13,227 nucleotides of DNA, from positions 1 through 13,227 of the forward strand of contig VERO01000041.1 in NCBI GenBank assembly GCA_018882625.1, written 5' to 3'. How positions within the stretch are numbered: position 1 is the first letter of the stretch; each line of letters starts with the position of its first letter. This DNA is from Phycisphaerales bacterium (lineage in GTDB: Bacteria > Planctomycetota > Phycisphaerae > Phycisphaerales > SM1A02). The translations under genes and the position numbers were made by a program. This document shows, piece by piece, positions 1 through 6,824 of the stretch. The notes beneath the pieces are model-generated. The model was not told the origin of the DNA. It searched no databases and worked only from the letters and a program-made list of their open reading frames with translations.

Positions 1-1029
1 GCGCACCACGCCATCGCCGCTCGTGTACAGCATGCCCAGCGCCACATGCGCCGGGATCGATCCCTGATCGGCCGCCGCGCGGTACCAGCGCACCGCCTCG
101 GGGAAGTCGCGTGGGCCGCCCTCGCCGGCCTGGTACATCCGCGCGAGCCGCAGCTGCGACTCGAGGTGGCCCTGCGTGGCGGCGAGCGAGTACCAGATGG
201 TCGCCTGCGCATCGTCGACCGGACCGCCCTCGCCGTCGTCATGCATCCTGCCGAGCATGAACTGCGCCTCGAGCATGTTCTTCTCGGCGGCCTCGGAGAG
301 CCACCTGCGCGCCTCGACCTGGTTGACCTCGGCACCGACGCCTCGCCGCAGCCGCAGCCCGAGCGCCAGCATGGACAGCGCATCGCCTCGCTCTGCCGCA
401 ACCCCGTACCACCGCGTCGCCGCGGCCTCGTCGGCGACCGCGCCCACGCCTGCTGCGTGAAGCTCCGCGAGGAGCCTCGGCGCCTCAGCGTCCTGCGCCT
501 CGCTCGCGCGAGTGAGCCACTCGACGGCGGCTGCAGGATCCGCCTTGACGCCGATGCCCGTGCGCAACCGCACGCCGAGCGCACGGCACGACGCGGCATC
601 TCCCAGCTCGGCGGCCCGCCGCACCCACTCCGTCGCCTCGGCAGGGTCTGCAGCGCATCCGATGCCCGAGTCGATGCGCTCGGCAAGCGTGAGGATCAGC
701 GCGGGATCCGAGGGCTGCGCGCGAAGCGCCGCACGCAGCCAGCTGGTGGCCGCGTTCGGGTCGCGCATCACGCCCACGCCCTCGTCATAGATCGTGAACA
801 GCGCCAGTGCAGCGTCTGCGCTGCCCGCATCCGCGGCCAGACGGAAGTGCCTGGCCGCCTCGGCATCGTCCCGAGGCAGTTGCGCCGTGCCCGTCTGGTA
901 GGCGCGGGCCTTCTTCAGGGCCGCGGTGGGGTCGGTCGCCGGCTCGCCTGAGCAGGCCGCAGCGATCACCGGCAGCAGCCAGATGCCCTTGCACGCCCCC
1001 CTCAGCGATGGGAACTTCACGACCGACAT
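1..1029 (-). CDS. Sel1-repeat putative lipoprotein (partial, C-terminus beyond window)
   Basis: Reading the minus strand from the ATG at 1029 gives 343 codons with no stop up to the window edge, so the C-terminus is missing. The N-terminus has a short positively charged stretch, a hydrophobic segment (about residues 16-25) and a cysteine at residue 26 followed by Ser-Gly-Glu. This suggests a lipoprotein signal, although the residue at -3 is Ala rather than the usual Leu/Val, so the lipobox is atypical. From about residue 60 onward the protein is built of successive 30-36 residue alpha/alpha units with patterns such as ALALFTIYDEGVGV, WYSLAATQGHLESQLRLARM and AVRWYRAAADQGS, which are diagnostic of Sel1-like (SLR/TPR) repeats; roughly seven or eight are visible. 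Such proteins are protein-interaction scaffolds; the specific partner cannot be read from sequence. It lies 114 bp downstream of kup on the same strand but has its own promoter-like sequence and no Shine-Dalgarno sequence. Confidence 0.88.
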   Translation of the reverse strand, partial: MSVVKFPSLRGACKGIWLLPVIAAACSGEPATDPTAALKKARAYQTGTAQLPRDDAEAARHFRLAADAGSADAALALFTIYDEGVGVMRDPNAATSWLRAALRAQPSDPALILTLAERIDSGIGCAADPAEATEWVRRAAELGDAASCRALGVRLRTGIGVKADPAAAVEWLTRASEAQDAEAPRLLAELHAAGVGAVADEAAATRWYGVAAERGDALSMLALGLRLRRGVGAEVNQVEARRWLSEAAEKNMLEAQFMLGRMHDDGEGGPVDDAQATIWYSLAATQGHLESQLRLARMYQAGEGGPRDFPEAVRWYRAAADQGSIPAHVALGMLYTSGDGVVR

Positions 1030-1037
1030 GGGATTCG

Positions 1038-1066
1038 AGTGTAGGGCGCGCATGCGGCATCCTCAA
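1038..1066 (-). promoter_or_regulatory. Candidate sigma-70-type promoter for the Sel1 lipoprotein, probably leaderless
   Basis: On the minus strand TTGAGG (1061-1066) and TACACT (1038-1043) are separated by exactly 17 bases, a good match to the -35/-10 arrangement. Only 8 bases separate the -10 from the ATG at 1029, so transcription would begin at or next to the start codon. No Shine-Dalgarno sequence is present, which fits a leaderless message. Confidence 0.5.
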
Positions 1067-1143
1067 ACGAATTGCCGCGCGTGGCGACCAATCGGCCCAT
1101 CCCCGGCGAGACTGCAAGTCTTCGAATCCGTTCCGTCCCCGAG

Positions 1144-3069
1144 TCAGAGGTCGATCTGGATGCCGAGCTCGACCATGCGCCCCGGAGGGATCGAGAAGTA
1201 GAGGGGATTGTTCGCGCTCGCCTGCGCCATCGCGCAGAAGAGGCGCTTCTGGATCCGCGGCATGCCCGAGTTGCCGCGCGGTGTCGTGATCGTGCGGCCG
1301 AGGTAGTACGTGGTCGTGCCCTCGCTGGCCTGCAGCCCGAGCGCCCGCGCCTGCCTCAGCAGGCGCGGCACGTCGACAGGCTGGTTGAAGCCGTGGCGCG
1401 CATGCACGCGCCAGAAGCCGATCCGCTCGCGCCACACCTCGAGCTGCTCGGACTCCGGCACAACCGGCACCTGCGCGGGAATCATCGACATGATCACGAC
1501 CTGCTCGTGCAGCACCTTGTTGTGCTTGAGGTGGTGCAGGAGCGTGGGCGGCACGCCCGCAGTCATCGGCGTGAGGAACACGGCCGTGCCCGATACGCGA
1601 GGCACCGGGTGCGCGTCAAGGCTGTTGATGAGGTGGTCGAAGGCCAGCGTCTGGCGGTGGAAGCGCTCGGCGAGCACGCGGCGACCGCGCATCCAGGTCA
1701 TCATGACGATGAAGATCGTGGCGCCCATCCCGAGCGTGAGCCATCCGCCTGAGGGGATCTTGAGCACGTTCGCGCCGAGGAACAGCAGGTCTATGGGCAG
1801 GAAGAACGCGAGGAAGGGGATGAGCAGCCAGAGCCTCCATCCGCGGTGCCGCCGCATCACCGCGGCGAAGAGCAGCGTGGTGCACGCCATGTCCGTGGCG
1901 ACCGCAAGCCCGTACGCCTCCGCGAGGTTCGACGACGACTTGAAGATCACCACGAGCAGGATCGCGCCGGTCGCCACGAGCAGGTTCACGGTCGGCACGA
2001 AGATGTGCCCGCCATGCGAGGACGTGTAGATCACCTTGAGGCGTGGCAGGATGCCCATCAGCACCGCCTGGTGCGTGAGCGAGAACATGCCGGTGATGAT
2101 CGACTGGCTCGCGATCGCCGTGGCGGTGACGGCGAGCGCCACCATCGGGATGAGGCCCCACTCCGGCACCATCCGGTAGAAGGGATTCGCGGTCGCGCTC
2201 ATGTCGGTGAGGATCAGCGCCCCCTGCCCGAAGTAGTTCAGCAGCAGGGCCGGCATCACGAAGCCGTACCACGAGAGGGAGATCGGCCGACGGCCGAAGT
2301 GCCCGAGATCCGCATAGAGCGCCTCGCCGCCGGTGATGCAGAGCATCACGCTGCCGAGCACGACGAAGGTGTCCCAGGGCTCTGCACGCGCGATGCGCGC
2401 GATCCACACGGGGTTGATCGCCTCGAGCACCTGGGGATGGCGCACGATGGCGATGATGCCCAGCACCGCGATGGTCAGGAACCACAGCACCATGATCGGG
2501 CTGAAGAACGCGGAGATCTTCGATGTGCCCAGGCGCTGCAGCGCGAAGAGCCCAAGCAGCGTGGCCACCGTCAGCGGCAGCACCCACGGCTCGAGCGCAG
2601 GCGACTTCTCCTGGAGACCCTCGAACGCCGACATCACCGAGATGGCAGGCGTGATGACGCCATCGGCGTAGAGCAGTGCGGTGCCCAGCAGGCCGATGCA
2701 CAGCAGCGGCTTCCAGAGGCCGAAGACCCCGCCTTCCGCGCGGGTCGGCGTCAGCGCCAGCAGCGCCATGATGCCGCCCTCGCCCCTGTTGTCGGCGCGC
2801 AGGATGAGCGCCGCGTACTTCGCGCCGATCACGATCACCAGCGACCAGAAGATGATCGACAGCACGCCCATCACCTGGAGGCTCTCGTGCTGCAGTCCCG
2901 AGTGCGGACCGAAGCACTCGCGCAGCGCGTAGAGCGGGCTCGTGCCGATGTCGCCGAAGACGACGCCGATCGCTGCCGCCGCGAGCAGCGCGAGCGGGGA
3001 CCTCCTCAGCCCCGGCGCCGGCGGCGTCGCGGACTGGATCTCGGTGTCGGCAGGGGTGTCTGGAGGCAT
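1144..3069 (-). CDS. kup: Kup-family potassium uptake transporter
   Basis: 641 residues, close to the 620-660 typical of bacterial Kup (KUP/HAK/KT family), inner-membrane proton-coupled K+ importers. Family signatures are all visible: GVVFGDIGTSPLYAL at residues 35-49 in the first membrane segment, DNRGEGGIMALLAL at 93-106, ADGVITPAISVMSAFEGL at 135-152 and GEALYADLGHFGR at 248-260. About twelve hydrophobic segments occupy residues 27 to roughly 460, followed by a soluble C-terminal domain that ends at the TGA complementary to 1144-1146. The start chosen gives a short polar N-terminus (MPPDTPADTE) ahead of the first helix, as in relatives; no strong Shine-Dalgarno sequence precedes it. It is transcribed divergently from the Gfo/Idh/MocA gene. 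No known K+ or c-di-AMP riboswitch is recognisable in the short leader. Confidence 0.97.
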   Translation of the reverse strand: MPPDTPADTEIQSATPPAPGLRRSPLALLAAAAIGVVFGDIGTSPLYALRECFGPHSGLQHESLQVMGVLSIIFWSLVIVIGAKYAALILRADNRGEGGIMALLALTPTRAEGGVFGLWKPLLCIGLLGTALLYADGVITPAISVMSAFEGLQEKSPALEPWVLPLTVATLLGLFALQRLGTSKISAFFSPIMVLWFLTIAVLGIIAIVRHPQVLEAINPVWIARIARAEPWDTFVVLGSVMLCITGGEALYADLGHFGRRPISLSWYGFVMPALLLNYFGQGALILTDMSATANPFYRMVPEWGLIPMVALAVTATAIASQSIITGMFSLTHQAVLMGILPRLKVIYTSSHGGHIFVPTVNLLVATGAILLVVIFKSSSNLAEAYGLAVATDMACTTLLFAAVMRRHRGWRLWLLIPFLAFFLPIDLLFLGANVLKIPSGGWLTLGMGATIFIVMMTWMRGRRVLAERFHRQTLAFDHLINSLDAHPVPRVSGTAVFLTPMTAGVPPTLLHHLKHNKVLHEQVVIMSMIPAQVPVVPESEQLEVWRERIGFWRVHARHGFNQPVDVPRLLRQARALGLQASEGTTTYYLGRTITTPRGNSGMPRIQKRLFCAMAQASANNPLYFSIPPGRMVELGIQIDL

Positions 3070-3234
3070 CGCAGGTCCGTGCGATCGGACGATCGGAAGG
3101 CGCCCGCGCCGGCGTCACCGCAAGGCGTGCGCAGGCGCCTGATCCTAGCGGAGCCGCCCATCCAGTGGGGTTCTCGGACCTCGCACGAGTGCAGCGCCCT
3201 TGTTCACCGCATGGTGATGCACGACACTGCGCAC
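3070..3234. promoter_or_regulatory. Divergent intergenic region between kup and the Gfo/Idh/MocA gene
   Basis: This 165-bp gap must hold the promoters for both divergent genes. It contains a perfect tandem duplication of the octamer CGATCGGA (3082-3089 and 3090-3097), starting 13 bp upstream of the kup ATG, and short G/C-rich inverted segments. No convincing -35/-10 pair was found for either gene. In-frame ATGs at 3211 and 3217 are alternative starts of the oxidoreductase and would shorten the region. Confidence 0.4.
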
Positions 3235-4695
3235 ATGAGCGACTTGAGCACCCCGCGGATCGGCCGGCGTCCATTCATGGCAGGCACTCTCGCGGCGGGC
3301 GCGCTTGCAGCGTCCGGCGGGCTCGTGAGCGCCGCGGCGGCGTCTCCCCTCGCGCGCCGGCGCGCCGCGCAGCTCGGCGCCAACGGCAAGCTTCGCGTGG
3401 CGGCGTTCGGCGTCGGCGGCATGGGCAGTTCCGACATCGGGCAGGTGATGCGCCACCCCAATGCGCAGATCGCGATGCTGTGCGACACGAACCGCGAGTC
3501 GCTCGCGAAGGCCGCCGAGAAGTTCCCTGAGGCGCGCACATTCTCCGACTACCGCGAGGCGCTCGCGGCGATGGGCGACCGCATCGATGCGGTCATCGTC
3601 AGCACTCCGGATCACACGCATGCGCCGATCGCGCTCAATGCGATGGACCAGGGCAAGGCGTGCTACTGCCAGAAGCCGCTCACGAAGTTCATCGCCGAGG
3701 CGCGCGCGATGCAGGAGCTTGCGGCCGCACGCAAGGTGGCGACGCAGATGGGCATCCAGCGCGGCACCGGAAAGGGCCTGCGCACGGCGGTCGACATGCT
3801 CCGCAAGGGAATCCCCGGCAAGATCGTGTCGATCCACACGTGGACGAACCGTCCCGCCGGCTGGTGGCCGCAGGGCCAGCCTCGCCCCGAAGGCAAGGAT
3901 GAGGTGCCCGCGTGGCTCGACTGGCAGGCGTGGCTCGGCGGTGCGCCGGGGCGCCCGTACAAGGCCGACGCGTACACGCCATTCAAGTGGCGCGGCGTGC
4001 TCGATTTCGGCACCGGCGCGCTCGGAGACATGGCGTGCCACTTCTTCGACACGCTCTTCCTGGGCATCAAGCTCGGCACCCCTGTCGCGGTGATGGGCAG
4101 CTCGAAGGACCTCACAGCGGACCAGTACCCGGTGGCCGAGACCGTGACGATCACCTTCGCGGGCAGTGCGGACGCCGCGAATGGCGAGATCCCGCTCACC
4201 TGGTACGACGGCGGGCGCGTACCGCCCAACTCGGTGTCGCCGCACCTGCCCAAGGACCTCGACATCGCGGCGATCAATCCTGATGGCGGCTCCATCATCG
4301 TGGGCACCGATGCGACGGTGATCGTGCCGTGCGACACGTTCGGGCGCGACGCGAAGGAGAAGGCTCCCAAGCATGACTTCACCGACGGCTTCCCGAAGGT
4401 GTTCCCGAACTCGCGCCTCGACGGCTACGAGCGCCCAAACCTAGAGCCCTACAACCACTGGCACGTGTGGGTGGATGCGGCGATGGGCAAGGGCACCACC
4501 GTCGCGAACTTCGACCTCGCAGCGCCGCTCACCGAGGCTGTGCTGCTTGGCGTGATCGGCGGGCGCGTACCAGGGCAGCGACTCATCTACGACCCCGTGG
4601 GCATGCGCTTCATGAACTCCGAGGAGGCCACGGCCCTCGTGCGGCCGGTCTACCGCAAGGGCTTCGACAAGGTGCCTATCGTCGGCGTGGCCTGA
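3235..4695 (+). CDS. Tat-exported Gfo/Idh/MocA-family oxidoreductase
   Basis: 486 residues from the ATG at 3235. The N-terminus carries a twin-arginine signal (R11-R12 in IGRRPFMAG, then an Ala/Gly-rich hydrophobic stretch to about residue 37), so the protein is probably folded with its nicotinamide cofactor and exported. The Rossmann region starts at about residue 53 with the glycine-rich turn FGVGGMGSSD (58-67). DAVIVSTPDHTHAPIAL (118-134) and YCQKPLTKFIAEA (144-156) follow; the latter replaces the family's EKP motif with QKP, as I recall being common in the large planctomycete branch. The C-terminal domain contains LGDMACHFFDTLFLGIKLG (263-281) and a terminal AAPLTEAVLLG block, also typical. 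Relatives oxidise, reduce or act as NAD-dependent glycosidases on sugars; the substrate cannot be assigned. Starts at 3211 or 3217 would only add a few residues before the Tat signal. It ends overlapping the convergent MFS gene by 46 bp. Confidence 0.93.
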   Translation: MSDLSTPRIGRRPFMAGTLAAGALAASGGLVSAAAASPLARRRAAQLGANGKLRVAAFGVGGMGSSDIGQVMRHPNAQIAMLCDTNRESLAKAAEKFPEARTFSDYREALAAMGDRIDAVIVSTPDHTHAPIALNAMDQGKACYCQKPLTKFIAEARAMQELAAARKVATQMGIQRGTGKGLRTAVDMLRKGIPGKIVSIHTWTNRPAGWWPQGQPRPEGKDEVPAWLDWQAWLGGAPGRPYKADAYTPFKWRGVLDFGTGALGDMACHFFDTLFLGIKLGTPVAVMGSSKDLTADQYPVAETVTITFAGSADAANGEIPLTWYDGGRVPPNSVSPHLPKDLDIAAINPDGGSIIVGTDATVIVPCDTFGRDAKEKAPKHDFTDGFPKVFPNSRLDGYERPNLEPYNHWHVWVDAAMGKGTTVANFDLAAPLTEAVLLGVIGGRVPGQRLIYDPVGMRFMNSEEATALVRPVYRKGFDKVPIVGVA

Positions 4696-6008
4696 TTCGC
4701 CTCGCGCAGCCACACTGCGCCTGCGATGGCCATCGCCACGGGGATCATCGCGAGCCCGAGCGGCAGGCCGGAGTCCGATTCGGACCCGATCGCACCAAGG
4801 ATCGCCTCGCGCCATGCGGTGGGCGAGTGGTCAGAGATCCAGCCCGCGAGCGCAGGGCTCGGCACGTCGCCGAAGAGATGGATGCACAGCACACTGACGC
4901 CGACCGCGGCGGCGCGCATCGTGGGGCCTACGGAGTTCAGCGTCACCGCATTGACCGGTCCCTGCGTCGCGAAGCTCAGCGTTGCCGCGACCACGAGTGC
5001 GGGAACAAGCACCCACGACTGTGGTGCGGCGAGCGCAACCACCGAGAGCGGCGCGGCGCCAATCATGCACCATCCGGCGATGCGCAGCGCACTGTCGTCG
5101 CGCCCGCCGCCGATCCTGCCGGCAGCCCATCCCCCAAGCAGCGTGCCGGCGAATCCTGTCCCCACGATGATCCCGCCGAAGGCCACGGCCGCAGTCTCCG
5201 CGCTCCATCCGCGTACCTGCTCCATGTAGTAGGGCATCCACGTCGCCAGCGCGCCGAAGGCGAACGTGAACGCGGCGTACCCGAACGTCGTCTGCACGAA
5301 GCGCCTGTTGCGCACGAGCGCCTTCGCGGCGGGAAGGAGGCGCATCGCGTGGCCATCCATGTGTGCGGCACCCTGCACACGCGCATCGCACGGTGCGGGC
5401 CCATCGCCTGCGCGCCCCTCGCGGTCGTAGCGGCCGCGCGGAGGGTCGCGCAGCCACAGGCAGAGCAGGGCGATGGCGAGGCCGGGCAGGCCCGCGACGA
5501 GGAACGCCTCGCGCCATCCCCACCGCGACGACACGTAGCCCGCGAGCATGTAGCCGCATGCCGTGCCCACAGGAATGGCCGCATAGAAGATGCTGAGCGC
5601 GCCCGCACGGCGGTGCGGCGGGTAGTGGTCGGCCAGCAGCGCAGGACCGACCGTCGCATATGCCGCCTCGCCGATGCCGGTCGCCGCGCGCATCAGCAGC
5701 AGTTGCCAAATCGAACGCGCGAAGGCGCCGCCTGCGGTCGCCGCGCTCCACAGCGCAACGCCGATCGCCAGGATTCCGGTGCGGCTGCGCGTCCGTGCCA
5801 TCCAACCGATCGCCGGGGACACGACCATGTAGCTGACCAGGAAGATGCTCATCAGCAGGCCGACCTCGGTGTCCGACGCATCGAACTCCCGCTTGAGCGG
5901 CCCCACCATGCCGGCCACGATGTAGCGGTCGAGGTAGTTGAGCAGGTTTATGCCGGTCAGGACCGCCAGCGCCGTGCGCGATGAGCTGCGGAGATCCGCG
6001 GCGTGCAT
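4650..6008 (-). CDS. Spinster-like major facilitator superfamily transporter
   Basis: 452 residues from the ATG at 6008; this start puts a short MHAADLRSSS leader before the first helix. An in-frame ATG further upstream (6137) would add a Cys/Arg-rich, non-protein-like extension overlapping the divergent channel gene. NLLNYLDRYIVAGMVGPLKR (21-40) and SIFLVSYMVVSPAIGWMARTR (54-74, with the loop 2-3 motif) are the hallmark of the bacterial Spinster-like MFS group. MRAATGIGEAAYATVGPALLA (106-126) is the next conserved block. About twelve hydrophobic segments are visible, with a charged central loop near residues 187-220. Spinster proteins in animals export lysophospholipid or sphingolipid; bacterial substrates are mostly unknown, and sugar-derived acids are possible given the neighbouring oxidoreductase. 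The last 15 codons are antisense to the 3' end of that oxidoreductase gene. Confidence 0.93.
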   Translation of the reverse strand: MHAADLRSSSRTALAVLTGINLLNYLDRYIVAGMVGPLKREFDASDTEVGLLMSIFLVSYMVVSPAIGWMARTRSRTGILAIGVALWSAATAGGAFARSIWQLLLMRAATGIGEAAYATVGPALLADHYPPHRRAGALSIFYAAIPVGTACGYMLAGYVSSRWGWREAFLVAGLPGLAIALLCLWLRDPPRGRYDREGRAGDGPAPCDARVQGAAHMDGHAMRLLPAAKALVRNRRFVQTTFGYAAFTFAFGALATWMPYYMEQVRGWSAETAAVAFGGIIVGTGFAGTLLGGWAAGRIGGGRDDSALRIAGWCMIGAAPLSVVALAAPQSWVLVPALVVAATLSFATQGPVNAVTLNSVGPTMRAAAVGVSVLCIHLFGDVPSPALAGWISDHSPTAWREAILGAIGSESDSGLPLGLAMIPVAMAIAGAVWLREANQATPTIGTLSKPLR

Positions 6009-6112
6009 GCGGGGCACGCTATCCGCCCGCGGGAGGCGCCCGCCATCGCAGCACGCGCGACACGCAGCCGCGCGGCACGCGGCGGCCTGGCATACGCGTA
6101 TGTTGCGCAGCA
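6009..6112. promoter_or_regulatory. Divergent promoter region between the MFS and ion-channel genes
   Basis: The 104-bp gap separates two divergent starts. Neither start has a Shine-Dalgarno sequence. Each has a TANNNT hexamer just before its ATG: TAGCGT on the minus strand (6016-6021, 7 bases before the MFS ATG) and TATGTT on the plus strand (6099-6104, 8 bases before the channel ATG). No matching -35 hexamer was seen for either. Confidence 0.4.
6091..6102. repeat. Perfect 12-bp palindrome CATACGCGTATG, candidate operator
   Basis: The sequence equals its own reverse complement over 12 bases. It overlaps the first four bases of the putative -10 element (6099-6104) of the channel gene, a position where a bound dimeric regulator would block transcription. 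It is markedly more A/T-containing than its surroundings. No second copy was found in the window. Confidence 0.4.
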
Positions 6113-6805
6113 ATGGCCACCGAGCATCCGAGCGCATGGGTCCGCCACCGCGTCTTCGGCCGCATGCGCAACCGCGGGCTGGTTCTCCTCGTGGCGCTGC
6201 TGCTGCAGCTCATCATGTATCCGCTCGTCGAGGGGCCGAATGCGCCCACCACGCCGTGGATCGTCGCCTACTGGCTGGCGACGCCGCTGCTGGGGGTGGT
6301 CCAGCTCGCGAGCCGGTGGTGGATGATCGTCGTGGCGGCGATGTGCGCTGCGGTGATCGCGCTGATCGCGGGGCTCACGCGCGTGCAGGTGTTCTCCATG
6401 CCCGGCGAGGCGGTCGTCATGCTGGGCATGGCGATCTACCTGTCGGCGGCGATCTCGATCGGGCGTGCGGCGCTCTTCAGCCACGAGCTCGTCGACAACC
6501 GCGTCTACGCCGGCTTCAGCGCCTACCTGCTGATCGGCTACTTCTTTGCGGCGGTGCACCACTGGGTGTGGCTCCAGGATCCGGCGGCATACGAGGTCGG
6601 GGGGCAGAAGGGGCCCGCGGACCTGCACATCGCCGACTTCATCTACTTCAGCTTCTCGACGCTCACGACGGCAGGCTTCGGCGACATCGTCGCGGTCTCG
6701 CGGGGCGCGCGCCTCACATGCATGCTCGAGGCCGTGACCGGCGTGCTGATGCCGGCGACGTTCATCGCACGGCTGCTGGCGCAGCAGCCGCGGAAGCAGG
6801 GCTGA
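6113..6805 (+). CDS. Ion-channel protein with pore loop (Ion_trans_2-like)
   Basis: 230 residues from the ATG at 6113. Hydrophobic segments lie at roughly residues 22-38, 49-66, 70-89, 97-117, 132-152 and 203-222. A re-entrant pore loop is carried on DFIYFSFSTLTTAGFGDIVA (175-194). The filter sequence T185-T186-A187-G188-F189-G190-D191 corresponds to the potassium-channel signature T-x-G-Y/F-G-D, with Ala where Val, Ile or Leu is usual. The layout of four N-terminal helices followed by an outer helix, pore loop and inner helix resembles six-helix channels, but the N-terminal helices lack a regular series of arginines, so voltage sensing is doubtful. There is no cytoplasmic RCK or cyclic-nucleotide domain after the last helix. 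Potassium or non-selective cation conduction at the inner membrane is the likely role. Convergent with the SGNH gene, 19 bp away. Confidence 0.85.
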   Translation: MATEHPSAWVRHRVFGRMRNRGLVLLVALLLQLIMYPLVEGPNAPTTPWIVAYWLATPLLGVVQLASRWWMIVVAAMCAAVIALIAGLTRVQVFSMPGEAVVMLGMAIYLSAAISIGRAALFSHELVDNRVYAGFSAYLLIGYFFAAVHHWVWLQDPAAYEVGGQKGPADLHIADFIYFSFSTLTTAGFGDIVAVSRGARLTCMLEAVTGVLMPATFIARLLAQQPRKQG

Positions 6806-6824
6806 TGCGCCCGCATGCGGCGCG

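Noticed and set aside
1030..1143. A tRNA-like stretch (GACTGCAAGTC followed by TTCGAATCC) between kup and the Sel1 gene.
   Set aside because: No acceptor stem, D arm or complete anticodon arm can be paired around it, so it is not a tRNA gene and I could not defend it as a tRNA remnant.
3070..3234. Possible potassium- or c-di-AMP-responsive riboswitch ahead of kup.
   Set aside because: The gap is short and shared with a divergent promoter, and none of the conserved blocks I know for those riboswitches is visible.
1616..3274. Second long minus-strand open frame overlapping kup.
   Set aside because: It is out of frame with the clear Kup coding sequence, consists of low-complexity Arg/Ala/Gly sequence and has no recognisable motif.
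6811..6820. Palindrome CCGCATGCGG between the convergent channel and SGNH genes, possible bidirectional terminator.
   Set aside because: The symmetry does not extend beyond 10 bp, leaves no room for a loop and has no T-tract.
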